A stretch of 64,000 bases of DNA from JARBAK01 sp034472185 (GTDB lineage: Bacteria; Pseudomonadota; Alphaproteobacteria; Rickettsiales; Midichloriaceae), in NCBI GenBank assembly GCA_034472185.1, contig JARBAK010000001.1, positions 434,001 through 498,000 of the forward strand. The letters run 5' to 3'. This document shows positions 1 to 9,409 of the stretch, piece by piece (the stretch's first letter is position 1; every line of letters starts with the position of its first letter). Position numbers and translations under genes: made by a program. The notes under the pieces are model-generated. The model did no database searches. It was given only the letters and a program-made list of their open reading frames with translations, and was not told the DNA's origin.

Positions 1-1
1 A

Positions 2-343
2 GCTTACGCCAGTATAGCGCGAAATGAAAAAACTCTAGAGGCAGTATGCCATTACTTCAAACCGCCATCATGCGATTATAACAAAAAGAATGCCATCTGT
101 TTTATATGTGACCCCATGCTTGCAACCGGAGGAACGGCCTGTCTTGCTATTCAAAAATTAAAGGAGTGGGGAGTAGTAAACATAAGCCTACTTTGTATTG
201 TAGCGGCACCTGAAGGTGTGAAGCGTATAAATTTGCAACATTCAGATGTAAAAATCTACTCCGCAAACCTAGATGATAAACTTAATAAAGATGGCTATAT
301 AGTACCAGGACTAGGAGACGCTGGAGATAGATTATGGGGATAG
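2..343 (+). CDS. upp: Uracil phosphoribosyltransferase, C-terminal part (5' end outside window)
   Basis: The frame is open from the window edge and ends with TAG at 341-343, giving the last 113 residues. UPRTase makes UMP from uracil and PRPP in pyrimidine salvage. The PRPP-binding motif DPMLATGG and the uracil-binding C-terminal motif PGLGDAGDRL are both intact. The first visible residues (AYASIARNEKTLE) match the family region just before the PRPP loop, so the gene starts upstream of the window and is not truncated biologically as far as can be seen. It converges with ileS. No strong terminator hairpin is visible in the 63-bp gap, only a weak GGGAG/CTCCC pairing. Confidence 0.93.
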   Translation, partial: AYASIARNEKTLEAVCHYFKPPSCDYNKKNAICFICDPMLATGGTACLAIQKLKEWGVVNISLLCIVAAPEGVKRINLQHSDVKIYSANLDDKLNKDGYIVPGLGDAGDRLWG

Positions 344-406
344 AGGGAGCGGGAAAGAAGCATACTCTCCCCCCCACACACATCTTCTAATTGCACTCAC
401 ATCTAC

Positions 407-3400
407 TTATACTAGTGCGATAGTAATATCACCACAATCTAGTTTGACATCTCTTATATATTTATATGTATCCTCAGCTCCTAGCGTGGTAGTAAAGATT
501 CTTATATTATCCGTCCACGTTTGTTCTTTTATATATTCAGACCATGCAGTGATTGCTTCTCTTATTTCACTACTCTCGGAATAAATAGATAAGTTAATAC
601 TATCGGAAATATAGTATCCTGCCTCTTTCCTGCTTTGCTGTACTACTCTAACTACATCTCTTGCTATACCCTCCATTTTCAATATTCCAGAGATCTCAAG
701 ATCGAGTACTACAAGCCCATCTTGTGTATTCAGAGCACATACCCTACCCTTATATTCCTCTTTAGGCTCCAATAATAAAACATACTCTCCATCTTGTAAT
801 CGCTCTCCAGCTACAACAACGGCTCCCTCTTCGGCAGACCATTTCCCTAGCTTTACTTCATTTAATATTTGCTTCACTTTCCAAGGAATCCTCTTCCCCA
901 AAATAGGGAGATTCAGCTGAAGCTTGTAAATTGCGTATTGCTCTATACAACTTTTACCCACGCTATGCCATTCCTTAACATTTACCTCATCGAGAATTAG
1001 TCTACGTAACTCCTCAGTATACATTCCTTCTTCTCCAATGCCCACAAAGAGCACTTTAGATAGCGGTTGCCGTATTCTTATATTTTGTTCATTACGTATA
1101 TGCAAAGTAGCGTTGCAAGCAGCTCTAACTCTATCCATACAAGCAATTAAATTGTGGTCTATATCCTCCTCTATATAATGGGGGAATGTTTGCAAATGCA
1201 CACTTTCGTTACTCAAAGGTTTATTTATACCGCGATATATTGCTTCTGTTATAAGTGGTAGAAGTGGCGCTGCAGCCCTGCATACTATATGCAACACACT
1301 ATAAAGTGTATTATATGCCCAAATTTTATTTGCGTCCTGTTCACTTCTCCAAAATCTATCTCTAGATCTTCTTATATACCAGTTGTTCAAAATCTCTAAA
1401 AACTCCGTAATAACTTTTGCTGTAACAACTGTATCATACACACCCATGGATCTTTCAATCAGCAGAGCACTTAATTTACACTTAGTGATTATATAGCGAT
1501 CTAATAATACATCTGACGTAAGGTCGAAACGCGCTTGTATGGAATCAGCATTAGCATAAAGAGTAAAAAAGTGATATGCATGCCATAGAGGCTTTATCGC
1601 AGATTGCAGGGCACTTTCTATACATTTTGCCTCTTTATCAACACTTAAATCATTACTTTTCATCACCTGTGATGATACCATAAACCAACGCATCGCATCT
1701 GCTCCTATTTTTTCGAAAACATGCGCTGGATCAGGATAATTCTTTAACCTCTTCGATAATTTTTGTCCGCCCTCTCCTAGAATCACACCGTGACATATAC
1801 AATTTAAAAAAGGAGGTTTATCGAATAAAGCCGTAGAAAGCACCATCAAAGTATAAAACCACCCTCTTGTCTGAGCTATATATTCAGTAATAAAATCCGC
1901 TGGAAAATGTTCAGAAAACCAATTTTGATTTTCGAAGGGAAAATGCACTTGCGCATAAGGCATAGAGCCACTTTCGAACCAGCAATCCAATACTTCCGGA
2001 ACACGCCGTAGCAAAGAACATCCCGTTGGATCATTAGGATTGGGTTTAGTTAAAGCATCTATAGCGGGTCTATGTAAATCGTCTATTGTAACTTTGAAGG
2101 CTTTTTCTAGTTCAGCAATGGAGCCGTAGACCTCAGTACATGGATATCGAGGATCATCGCTTTCCCAAACAGGAATGGGCGTACCCCAAAACCTATTACG
2201 GGAAATAGACCAATCTCGAGCATTTTCCAACCATTTACCAAACAATCCTTTCTTTATATGCCCAGGTACCCAGTTTATTTGCTCATTATTCTTCAACATT
2301 CGTACTTTCAAGTCAGTAACTTTAACATACCACGAAGATATAGCTCTATATATCAATGGAGTATCAGTACGCCAGCAATGCGGATAATTATGCGTATATT
2401 GCTCCGTACGTATCCACATGCCATATGATTTGAGATACTTTATAATCGGATCATTGGCTTCAAATACTTGGACACCAAGAAAATCAGATACAGGCTGTAT
2501 AAAACAGCCCGATTCATCCACAGGACATACAAGCTCTATACTATTTCTATTACATAGTTCATGATCTTCTTCCCCAAACCCAGGAGCAATATGCACAGCA
2601 CCAGTCCCCTCATCTGTAGTGACAAAATCTGCCGCTAGGATTCTAAACGCATTGTTATTTTTGCTTCTAGTTTTGTGTCCTTTAAAATATGGAAATAACG
2701 GTTCATACTCAAGCCCCATGATATCCGCTCCTTTAAAAGTAGCAATTAAATCTCCCCCTATTTCTGAGCTATATCTCGCAGCTAACGCGCTTGCTATAAT
2801 ATAGCAACTTCCATTTTTTTGGAGGAAACAGCCATACTCTATATCTTCACCAATCGCTATTGCTAGATTCGAAGGCAAGGTCCATGGCGTTGTTGTCCAT
2901 ATTAAAATATATAACCCAGCATATACTTTTCCTAATAAGGAAGAATCCTTAAACTTCACAGCAACAGTAACAGATTTACTCTGTTTTTCCCTATAAGCAT
3001 TATCCATCCGTGTTTCGAAATCGGATACGGGAGTTTCACACTTCCATGAGTAAGGCATAACGCGCATAGCCTTGTATATCAAACCCTTGTCATATAGAGT
3101 TTTAAAGGCCCAAAGCACACTCTCCATATATGAGAGATCCATGGTTTTATAGCCATGTTTAAAATCAACCCACCTGGCTTGGCGTGTCACAAATTTTTCC
3201 CACTCTGCTTCATATTTCAAAACCGATTTTCTGCAGCAATTATTGAAATAACCTACACCTAACTCTTCGATTTGTTTTTTCCCCGATACAGATAGCTCTT
3301 TTTCTACTTCCATTTCAGCAGGCAATCCATGACAATCCCATCCAAATCGTCTATTGACTTCATGATCTTGCATAGTTTGATATCTAGCGACGATATCTTT

Positions 3401-3604
3401 TATAAAGCCGCTAAGAAAATGACCATAATGAGGTAAACCATTGGCAAATGGTGGGCCGTCATAGAAAACAAACTCCCTACTACCTTTTATGGATTTTAAA
3501 AATGTTTTATCTTTATGCCAATATTCAAGTACTTCCCTTTCTATATCGGGAAAAAGGGGGTTGGCGCATACTGTTGGGTAGAGAGTCGCCATATAATAAC
3601 GCAT
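407..3604 (-). CDS. ileS: Isoleucyl-tRNA synthetase, long eukaryote-like type
   Basis: This is a class I aminoacyl-tRNA synthetase that charges tRNA-Ile in the cytoplasm. The HIGH motif appears as HYGH at residues 59-62, inside GPPFANGLPHYGH, and the KMSKS motif appears as KLSKR near residue 613. GWDCHGLP follows the HIGH region, and a CP1 editing domain fills the middle. At 1065 residues it is longer than the E. coli enzyme and resembles the eukaryote-like (type 2) IleRS known from Rickettsia. The start is ATG 3604, but ATG 3592 (MATLYPT) is equally possible because neither has a clear Shine-Dalgarno sequence. It lies 119 bp downstream of flgK on the same strand. Confidence 0.97.
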   Translation of the reverse strand: MRYYMATLYPTVCANPLFPDIEREVLEYWHKDKTFLKSIKGSREFVFYDGPPFANGLPHYGHFLSGFIKDIVARYQTMQDHEVNRRFGWDCHGLPAEMEVEKELSVSGKKQIEELGVGYFNNCCRKSVLKYEAEWEKFVTRQARWVDFKHGYKTMDLSYMESVLWAFKTLYDKGLIYKAMRVMPYSWKCETPVSDFETRMDNAYREKQSKSVTVAVKFKDSSLLGKVYAGLYILIWTTTPWTLPSNLAIAIGEDIEYGCFLQKNGSCYIIASALAARYSSEIGGDLIATFKGADIMGLEYEPLFPYFKGHKTRSKNNNAFRILAADFVTTDEGTGAVHIAPGFGEEDHELCNRNSIELVCPVDESGCFIQPVSDFLGVQVFEANDPIIKYLKSYGMWIRTEQYTHNYPHCWRTDTPLIYRAISSWYVKVTDLKVRMLKNNEQINWVPGHIKKGLFGKWLENARDWSISRNRFWGTPIPVWESDDPRYPCTEVYGSIAELEKAFKVTIDDLHRPAIDALTKPNPNDPTGCSLLRRVPEVLDCWFESGSMPYAQVHFPFENQNWFSEHFPADFITEYIAQTRGWFYTLMVLSTALFDKPPFLNCICHGVILGEGGQKLSKRLKNYPDPAHVFEKIGADAMRWFMVSSQVMKSNDLSVDKEAKCIESALQSAIKPLWHAYHFFTLYANADSIQARFDLTSDVLLDRYIITKCKLSALLIERSMGVYDTVVTAKVITEFLEILNNWYIRRSRDRFWRSEQDANKIWAYNTLYSVLHIVCRAAAPLLPLITEAIYRGINKPLSNESVHLQTFPHYIEEDIDHNLIACMDRVRAACNATLHIRNEQNIRIRQPLSKVLFVGIGEEGMYTEELRRLILDEVNVKEWHSVGKSCIEQYAIYKLQLNLPILGKRIPWKVKQILNEVKLGKWSAEEGAVVVAGERLQDGEYVLLLEPKEEYKGRVCALNTQDGLVVLDLEISGILKMEGIARDVVRVVQQSRKEAGYYISDSINLSIYSESSEIREAITAWSEYIKEQTWTDNIRIFTTTLGAEDTYKYIRDVKLDCGDITIALV

Positions 3605-3723
3605 TAATAACTAATTACTGAAATAACCAAGGAATTATAATACACAAAGTTGCTTAGAAGCAAGGATATACCTTAAAAACTCTCCAGGAATTTCCAATAT
3701 TTTGCAATAGCAAAATTAATCAA

Positions 3724-6258
3724 CTAAAAAGATGCTAGTAGTTGTGCGTGCATCTCTTTCCAAACGGTTATTAATTTAGCTGAAGCAGCAAACAGCATCT
3801 GCCAACGCGTTATATTACTTAACTCTACATCTATATTAACTCCCACTTCAGATTGGAGTTTAGTTTTCAAATCAAACAATACGCCCCCTACTACCTCTTC
3901 TTCATAAATGCTCGTGTTAGTTTGATCGTTTATATCTGATACAATCATACTCATATATCTCTCTAAAGTCGTAACTACACTAGGCAAAGCCCCAGTGCTC
4001 TGAAATGTAATACCTTGATCTCGTAAATTTTGGTAACTACTAAACAACGCCGTATTAGAACCACCTAATGTATAAAATGGAGTAGAAAAAACACCCGTGC
4101 TGGATCTCAGCATCTTCATAGTAGGGGTACTTAATGAAAGAAAAGAAGGTGTAGCAATTATATCAGTTCTTACGCTTATATTAGTAGACCAGGGATATTG
4201 CGCTCCAAAACTTCCAAGTAAATTACTAGCACTATTGACAAATAAGTTGTTCAAACCAAAAAATTCATTTAAGGGCGCACCAATATTATTAATAGTTCCG
4301 TTTTGAGTACCGATGATATTAGTTGTACCCTGATCAACTGCAATACGCCAATTACCACTATTACTTGTAAGAGACAAATAACCCGAACTATTTGAATCAA
4401 GCACGGGAATCCCATTATCATCCACAAGCTGAGCCGAGAGCAACGTGGTACCACTTTGCAATAGCTCCCCATCTCCCAACACAGCATTAGCAGAGAAACG
4501 CTTATTTAGAAGCCCATTAATACTACTACCATTACTCAAATCAACCGGGATATCTAGAGTAGCAGTATACTGAGAAATACCATACGTAACTAATACAGTT
4601 ACTGTAAGTGTATGCTGACCAGTAAAATCATTACTATTGATACTATTTACTGAAATAAGCGGCGCTTGCAGATTTTTCTGACTAAAAGTACGTTGACTAG
4701 TCCCATTCGGTAAAGCAATAGGAGAATTAGTAAATGCAACATATTTAGAGTTTGCCGGCCCCGTTGGAAGCAATAAATTAGAATCAAGCACATCACAAGA
4801 TTCTCCCTCTATTTCTCCACTAAGCCCTTGATCCCATATTACATTTTGAATTTGAAAATCTATATTTTGAACTGAGCTATCATTAACGTATGCGCTCAAA
4901 TCAACATCAAAGGCGAATTGATTATATGAGCCACCAACGTTTGCAGTCACTTGCTTAGATAATGCAGCTAATCGCACATTAGAAAGTCCCCCAGCGGCTC
5001 CTCCAACTTTCACTATAGATCCATCAAAGCCACTATTAATTTCGTTCATAAGTGCTTCTAAGTTCCAAGTACCCGGTATTCCATTTGTATCTTGCAAAAC
5101 GCCTAAATCAATGTTCCAAGCTGGAATGCTACCGATTTCATCCGCCTGCGCTACATTCCCTTGTTCATCAACTAGCATAACTTTAACACTACCCGTTCCT
5201 TCATATGTAGATGCCGCTGTAGAATACTGCTGAGCTGTAAGCACAACAGGAGGAACAGAGCCAGATCCGCTATTGTGTACAGCATTAAATTTTTGTACCG
5301 TCTGTACTGTAAAATTCTCAATCTCACTAAGCAAGTGAGGTATCACCATGTCTCTCATTTCGATTAAAGCAGACAATTCTCCCTCACCAAGATTGGGTAC
5401 TATAGTACCGGCACTTCCTCCCCCGATAAGGGGACGCGGTATACTTACATTATTCCCACCATCTCCGTAATATGTTACGTATATTGGATTCAGTGCCTGC
5501 CCCTGTATAAATACATCTGTAGAAAGCGCCGGAATATAAGACAATTGTCCTAGCGATCCTCCTAAAATTTCTATATCTGCCTTAGGAAGTTTAATCGTAA
5601 ATTTCCCCCTCTCGTCGTAGTATGTTCGCACCTCAAAGAAACGAGATAACACCTCCACATTCAGATTGAGCTGATCTTCTAGAGATAAAGATTCTACAGT
5701 GTTTTTTTTCTCAACTAACATACGGCCATTAAGCTTATGTATATTGCTTAAAGCTGTATTAACAGTCTCAACCATTTTCACAATATTACTATCTAAATCC
5801 ACTCTAAACTCCTGCAAACTCTCTACTAAATTACGCACATGAACTGCGAATTCATTGGCTTGAGTAACTGCATCCGTCCTCGATTCAATACTGCCACCAG
5901 ACGCATCAATAGCACCAATCGCGTTAAAGAGCCGAGACGTCAAAGCACCTACAGAATCGTGATCATCCACCTTAGAAAGTAAATCCTGAATTTTCTTGTA
6001 ATAATGCGCCTTAAGAGACCAGGCAGACCCAAGAGCAGTGCGTGCATTTATAATCTTCGTCAACTCTTCAGACACTGCATGTCGTATCTTTGCTATACTG
6101 ACACCCTGTACCCCGCCACCATTTACTTCCGATATCAGATCAGCGTCCAAGCGCCGGAATCCAGGTGTATCAGCATTAGCAACATTCTGGCTTGCAAGAT
6201 CCACCATTCTCTTGTGTACCTTCGTAGCACTAGTCGCTATATCTAATGAATCCCCCAT
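3724..6258 (-). CDS. flgK: Flagellar hook-associated protein 1 (FlgK), enlarged
   Basis: FlgK forms the junction between the flagellar hook and the filament. The N-terminal rod/hook motif SQNVANADTPGF and the C-terminal helix with VNIDVELSNITRW followed by MLFAASAKLI are the family hallmarks. The protein is about 844 residues, against about 550 in E. coli; the extra length is a Ser/Asn/Gly-rich central insertion between about residues 280 and 700. I chose ATG 6258 (MGDSLDIA), which has AGGGGG eight bases upstream; an in-frame GTG at 6267 has no better support. The gene sits 64 bp behind rplW on the same strand and ahead of ileS, an unusual place for a hook protein. Confidence 0.9.
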   Translation of the reverse strand: MGDSLDIATSATKVHKRMVDLASQNVANADTPGFRRLDADLISEVNGGGVQGVSIAKIRHAVSEELTKIINARTALGSAWSLKAHYYKKIQDLLSKVDDHDSVGALTSRLFNAIGAIDASGGSIESRTDAVTQANEFAVHVRNLVESLQEFRVDLDSNIVKMVETVNTALSNIHKLNGRMLVEKKNTVESLSLEDQLNLNVEVLSRFFEVRTYYDERGKFTIKLPKADIEILGGSLGQLSYIPALSTDVFIQGQALNPIYVTYYGDGGNNVSIPRPLIGGGSAGTIVPNLGEGELSALIEMRDMVIPHLLSEIENFTVQTVQKFNAVHNSGSGSVPPVVLTAQQYSTAASTYEGTGSVKVMLVDEQGNVAQADEIGSIPAWNIDLGVLQDTNGIPGTWNLEALMNEINSGFDGSIVKVGGAAGGLSNVRLAALSKQVTANVGGSYNQFAFDVDLSAYVNDSSVQNIDFQIQNVIWDQGLSGEIEGESCDVLDSNLLLPTGPANSKYVAFTNSPIALPNGTSQRTFSQKNLQAPLISVNSINSNDFTGQHTLTVTVLVTYGISQYTATLDIPVDLSNGSSINGLLNKRFSANAVLGDGELLQSGTTLLSAQLVDDNGIPVLDSNSSGYLSLTSNSGNWRIAVDQGTTNIIGTQNGTINNIGAPLNEFFGLNNLFVNSASNLLGSFGAQYPWSTNISVRTDIIATPSFLSLSTPTMKMLRSSTGVFSTPFYTLGGSNTALFSSYQNLRDQGITFQSTGALPSVVTTLERYMSMIVSDINDQTNTSIYEEEVVGGVLFDLKTKLQSEVGVNIDVELSNITRWQMLFAASAKLITVWKEMHAQLLASF

Positions 6259-6278
6259 ATACAACACCCCCTAATAGT

Positions 6279-6284
6279 ATTATA
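6279..6284 (-). promoter_or_regulatory. Possible -10 element for flgK
   Basis: On the minus strand this reads TATAAT exactly, about 20 bases before the flgK ATG. No recognisable -35 box lies 16-19 bases upstream, so a separate flgK promoter is only a possibility; readthrough from rplD-rplW is the alternative. Confidence 0.25.
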
Positions 6285-6322
6285 CCCTCCACAGCTAATT
6301 AGCCTTACATATCCAGCTTTTC

Positions 6323-6610
6323 TTATACAAGTGATGGAATCTCCTGGCCTTGCAATAACGTCACAACAGCTTTCTTATACCCAGGCCTCCGTCCACGCCT
6401 ATTCTTAAAAATTTTCACCTTCCCAGGAAGGTTCAATACATTTACCTTTTTTACTCCCACTCCAAAAATCTTCTCCACAGCACTTTTTACTCTCACTTTT
6501 GTAGCGCTATTTTGCACAATAAAAGCATATTTCAATAAAGTCTCTCTCTGTTTCACAGACTTTTCAGTATTAACGTAAGAAACTATTAAATCATATAGTT
6601 TAGTCTGCAT
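6323..6610 (-). CDS. rplW: Large ribosomal subunit protein uL23
   Basis: L23 sits at the polypeptide exit tunnel and docks trigger factor and SRP. The family pattern is clear: TEKS in the N-terminal part, YAFIVQNSATKVRVKSAVEKIF in the middle (positions about 30-50), and the basic loop KNRRGRRPGYKKAVVTL. The 95 residues are a normal length. The ATG at 6610 overlaps the rplD stop codon by 11 bases, which implies translational coupling; an in-frame TTG at 6616 is less likely. In the standard S10 operon rplB follows directly; here the next gene is flgK, so the operon has been cut after rplW. Confidence 0.95.
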   Translation of the reverse strand: MQTKLYDLIVSYVNTEKSVKQRETLLKYAFIVQNSATKVRVKSAVEKIFGVGVKKVNVLNLPGKVKIFKNRRGRRPGYKKAVVTLLQGQEIPSLV

Positions 6611-7229
6611 CGACAAGCCTCGCCTTTATATCGTTTATAGATGCTGTTGAAAGAATCAAGTTTTTATGTTTAAGAACATCTAAAACATTCAAACCACCAA
6701 CTGGCAACACATTAAAATATTTTAAATTTGAAGTTGCCAAAGATAAGTTATCATCAACCCTGCTATCCACAACTAAGCAAGAACGCTCACACCCCAGTTT
6801 ACTCATTACTTTACGAAATGATGCAGTTTTAGGATCCAAGGCCCCCCATGAATCAACAACCAACAAAGAATCTTCTCCCATCTTATGAGACAAAGCCATC
6901 TTTAATCCTAAAGCGCGCACCCGCTTATTCAAACTAAAAGCATGAGACCTAACCACGGGTCCAAATATAATACCACCGCCCCTAAACTGAGCAGCTCTCA
7001 AGCTACCATGCCGAGCTCTACCAGTTCCTTTTTGTGCATATATCTTCCTTGTAGAGCCCCTCACATCCCCTATCTGCTTTGCCTTATGAGTACCAGCTCT
7101 ACGCTTTGCAAGCTGCCATATCACAACTCTATGCAAAATATCAGAGCGTACCGAAACGCCAAAAACAGAGGGGTCTAAGGCAGCCTCGCCTACAACTTCA
7201 TTATCCAAATTTATGATGTTCGCCTTCAT
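6600..7229 (-). CDS. rplD: Large ribosomal subunit protein uL4
   Basis: L4 is a primary 23S rRNA binder with an extended loop that lines the exit tunnel. The loop is recognisable as RAGTHKAKQIGDVRGS with RKIYAQKGTGRARHG following, then FRGGGIIFGP. Its 209 residues match the family. It is coupled to rplW by overlap. The upstream neighbour is rpmC after a 155-bp gap, whereas in the normal operon rplC precedes it, so this gene now heads a displaced block. In E. coli L4 represses the S10 operon through the leader; no such leader can be recognised here. Confidence 0.96.
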   Translation of the reverse strand: MKANIINLDNEVVGEAALDPSVFGVSVRSDILHRVVIWQLAKRRAGTHKAKQIGDVRGSTRKIYAQKGTGRARHGSLRAAQFRGGGIIFGPVVRSHAFSLNKRVRALGLKMALSHKMGEDSLLVVDSWGALDPKTASFRKVMSKLGCERSCLVVDSRVDDNLSLATSNLKYFNVLPVGGLNVLDVLKHKNLILSTASINDIKARLVDAD

Positions 7230-7384
7230 AACAACCGCCTATACTCCATCATTTTATTTTTCTACAACACCAACCCAACCTTGCTTTAGCATACGATATA
7301 GTAACATTTACAAGCAAGTTCTTTTAGTATCAATATTTACTAGCATATAAATTGTTTATAGATCTACAAACAACTCTGCAATAC

Positions 7385-7606
7385 TTATATTACTGCCTCA
7401 TCAGTAGTACACTTCTTTTCTCTAAGAACCGTTAAAAGTCTAGCTATCTGTCTCTTAAGCAACCTAATATAAGAAGTATTCTGCAAACCCACGGTAAGAT
7501 TTAGTTGTAATCTCAGATTCATAGCTTCTTTCTTAGAATCTTTGAGGCTAGATAACACTTCCCCTCTAGACATAGCCCTAATTTCAGTAATCTTTTGCAT
7601 AGACAT
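7385..7606 (-). CDS. rpmC: Large ribosomal subunit protein uL29
   Basis: L29 is a small helical-hairpin protein beside L23 at the tunnel exit. The sequence MQKITEIRAMSRGEVLSSL followed by LRLQLNLTVGLQNTSYIRLLKRQIARLLTVLRE matches the two-helix family pattern, including the conserved Arg of the QLxNTxxIRxxRRxIAR segment. I take ATG 7606; an in-frame GTG lies at 7618. In most bacteria rpsQ follows rpmC; here rpsQ is absent and rplD follows after 155 bp, so this is an operon break point. Confidence 0.92.
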   Translation of the reverse strand: MSMQKITEIRAMSRGEVLSSLKDSKKEAMNLRLQLNLTVGLQNTSYIRLLKRQIARLLTVLREKKCTTDEAVI

Positions 7607-7690
7607 AGTTACACTCACTTATCTTTTCAAAACACACAAACCTCCAAAAGCCTTCCTGAGCATACTTGAATGAAAGTGCATTTGAAATTA

Positions 7691-8110
7691 TTATAGTACC
7701 TCTTCTAGTACTTTCACAAACTTAGTTTTTATCGGTAATTTCCCTGCTGCTCTCGATAAAGCGCCGCGCGCACCCTCTTCAGAAACACCTCCAAGCTCAA
7801 ATAAAACTCTGCCTGGCTTTACACGACATACCCAAAACTCTACTGAACCCTTACCACTTCCCATTCTTACTTCCGCCGGCTTCTTAGAAACGGGCACATC
7901 AGGAAAAATCCTAATCCAAAGCTTCCCTGCACGATCCAAATACCCAGTAATGGCCCTTCTTGCAGCTTCTATCTGTTTGGCAGTAATCCTTTCTGGCTCT
8001 AAAGCCTTCAATCCGAAAGCACCAAAATTTAAAGCAAATCCACCCTTAGCATTGCCATGGATCCTACCTTTAAAAGCTTTTCTAAATTTTGTCTTCTTAG
8101 GAAGAAGCAT
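7691..8110 (-). CDS. rplP: Large ribosomal subunit protein uL16
   Basis: L16 organises the A-site tRNA elbow region and the peptidyl transferase centre. MLLPKKTKFRKAFKGR at the start, then the conserved IEAARRAI and RIFPDVPVSKKPAEVRMGSGKG segment, and GRVLFELGGV near the end are typical. At 139 residues it is of normal length. It lies between rpsC and rpmC in the canonical order. Confidence 0.97.
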   Translation of the reverse strand: MLLPKKTKFRKAFKGRIHGNAKGGFALNFGAFGLKALEPERITAKQIEAARRAITGYLDRAGKLWIRIFPDVPVSKKPAEVRMGSGKGSVEFWVCRVKPGRVLFELGGVSEEGARGALSRAAGKLPIKTKFVKVLEEVL

Positions 8111-8186
8111 ATCAGACTCTTAATTTAATACAGTTTGCAATGATTCATTTAATATATATTATGCCGACTTAATAAAGCCGTCACCT

Positions 8187-8822
8187 CTAAAAATCTCCAA
8201 CCTTCTTTTCTCCCTTATATATAAATACCTTCACACCTATGATGCCGTAAGTAGTGCGCGCGATCGCAGCGCCGTACTCAACATCAGCACGCAAAGTATG
8301 TAATGGCACTCTCCCTTCTCTATACCACTCCATACGAGCGATTTCAGCACCACCTAACCTACCCGCAACATTTATTCTAATTCCTTGTGCGCCCATCTTC
8401 ATAGCTCCCTGGACTGCTCGCTTCATAACTTTTCTAAACGCGGCCCTATTGCTCAATTGACGAGCAACATTCTGCGCAATAAGAACCGCATCCATCTCGG
8501 CCTTTTTCACTTCCACAACATTTATGGATACAGCAGCATCCGTCAAAGACTCCACGTAATCTTTTAGTTTAGTTACGTCCCCCCCCTTCTTGCCAATTAA
8601 CACGCCAGGGCGAGCAGACTTGATCGTAATAACAAGGCTTTTAGCAAGCCTCTCAATTTTTACATGACTAATGCCAGCATTCGTAACTTTCTTGCTAAGA
8701 AAATCACGAATCTTCAGGTCTTGGTGTAATTTATCCGCATAATCCCGTCTTGCATACCACACAGAACTCCATGTCTTTACAATACCCAACCGCAAACTTA
8801 TTGGATTAACTTTTTGTCCCAT
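8187..8822 (-). CDS. rpsC: Small ribosomal subunit protein uS3
   Basis: S3 lines the mRNA entry channel of the 30S subunit. The start MGQKVNPISLRLGI at 8822 is the family's invariant N-terminus and has AGGA eight bases upstream; the frame is open for 13 more codons upstream but that extension is not homologous to S3. The KH domain motif VLIGKKGGDVTKL and the C-terminal GGAEIARMEWYREGRVPLH are present. The protein is 211 residues. It follows rplV by about 40 bp in the standard order. Confidence 0.96.
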   Translation of the reverse strand: MGQKVNPISLRLGIVKTWSSVWYARRDYADKLHQDLKIRDFLSKKVTNAGISHVKIERLAKSLVITIKSARPGVLIGKKGGDVTKLKDYVESLTDAAVSINVVEVKKAEMDAVLIAQNVARQLSNRAAFRKVMKRAVQGAMKMGAQGIRINVAGRLGGAEIARMEWYREGRVPLHTLRADVEYGAAIARTTYGIIGVKVFIYKGEKKVGDF

Positions 8823-8861
8823 AAACAATCCTGCCTTTTTATTTAACAGCAGAGCGCTCAA

Positions 8862-9227
8862 TCAATTAGATTGACCTTTCTCCGCGGAAGCAACACTCTC
8901 AACAAAAATTACAACCTTAGTAAAAGGCTTTCGAATCTTGCCCGCCCTTCCTTTAGACTTGGGGCGCATTCTTTTCAAACAAAACGCCTTATTCACTAAA
9001 ATTCTAGAAACAACTAAGTTATCTATGTCCATACCGCAGTTGTTTTCAGCATTAGCTATAGCAGCATTCAGCACGCTAAGTAAATCTTGAGAAACCTTTT
9101 TTTTACAAAAACGTAATTGCAGCACAGCCTTCGCAACCGCCAACCGGCGAATCAAACTCGCAACCAAGTTAACTTTCTGTACACTAGACTTTATAGGCGC
9201 ACTTCGCGCACATGCCGTGTCCACCAT
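8862..9227 (-). CDS. rplV: Large ribosomal subunit protein uL22
   Basis: L22 contacts all 23S rRNA domains and its beta-hairpin reaches into the exit tunnel. Helices resembling SSVQKVNLVASLIRRL, the segment LLSVLNAAIANAENN and the hairpin KRMRPKSKGRAGKIRKP identify it. It is the first gene of the rplV-rpsC-rplP-rpmC block. In the usual operon rpsS precedes it, but here it has its own promoter-like sequence and a divergent neighbour (secG), so this is the 5' boundary of the detached block. Confidence 0.95.
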   Translation of the reverse strand: MVDTACARSAPIKSSVQKVNLVASLIRRLAVAKAVLQLRFCKKKVSQDLLSVLNAAIANAENNCGMDIDNLVVSRILVNKAFCLKRMRPKSKGRAGKIRKPFTKVVIFVESVASAEKGQSN

Positions 9228-9263
9228 AGCATACCATTAATATAAACAGAAGAACGAACTGTC

Positions 9264-9293
9264 GTTATATAAGAAAACACAGCATGTTGTCAA
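9264..9293 (-). promoter_or_regulatory. Sigma-70-type promoter for rplV-rpsC-rplP-rpmC
   Basis: On the minus strand a perfect -35 TTGACA (9288-9293) is followed after 18 bases by TATAAC (9264-9269, five of six consensus bases); TATATA with a 16-base spacer overlaps it. It points at rplV, whose ATG is at 9227, leaving a leader of about 30 bases. This fits a need for a new promoter after the S10 operon was split. Confidence 0.6.
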
Positions 9294-9299
9294 TTGACA
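9288..9299. promoter_or_regulatory. Palindrome TGTCAATTGACA: back-to-back -35 boxes between rplV and secG
   Basis: The 12-base perfect palindrome holds one TTGACA on each strand. The minus-strand copy has a good -10 partner for rplV. The plus-strand copy (9294-9299), facing secG, has no convincing -10 box 16-18 bases downstream, so a divergent promoter for secG is uncertain. It could instead be an operator. Confidence 0.4.
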
Positions 9300-9409
9300 T
9301 TCCCGTACTTTTACAGGTTTATCACTAGAAAGTGAAGTAGACGACAAAAACTAATAGCGCTATTTCAAATCACAATAAAATATGTTATGCGATAGAGGGC
9401 ATTTGTGCG

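Noticed and set aside
8823..8861. Upstream extension of rpsC by 13 codons
   Set aside because: S3 proteins begin with MGQKVNP, and a good AGGA site precedes that internal ATG.
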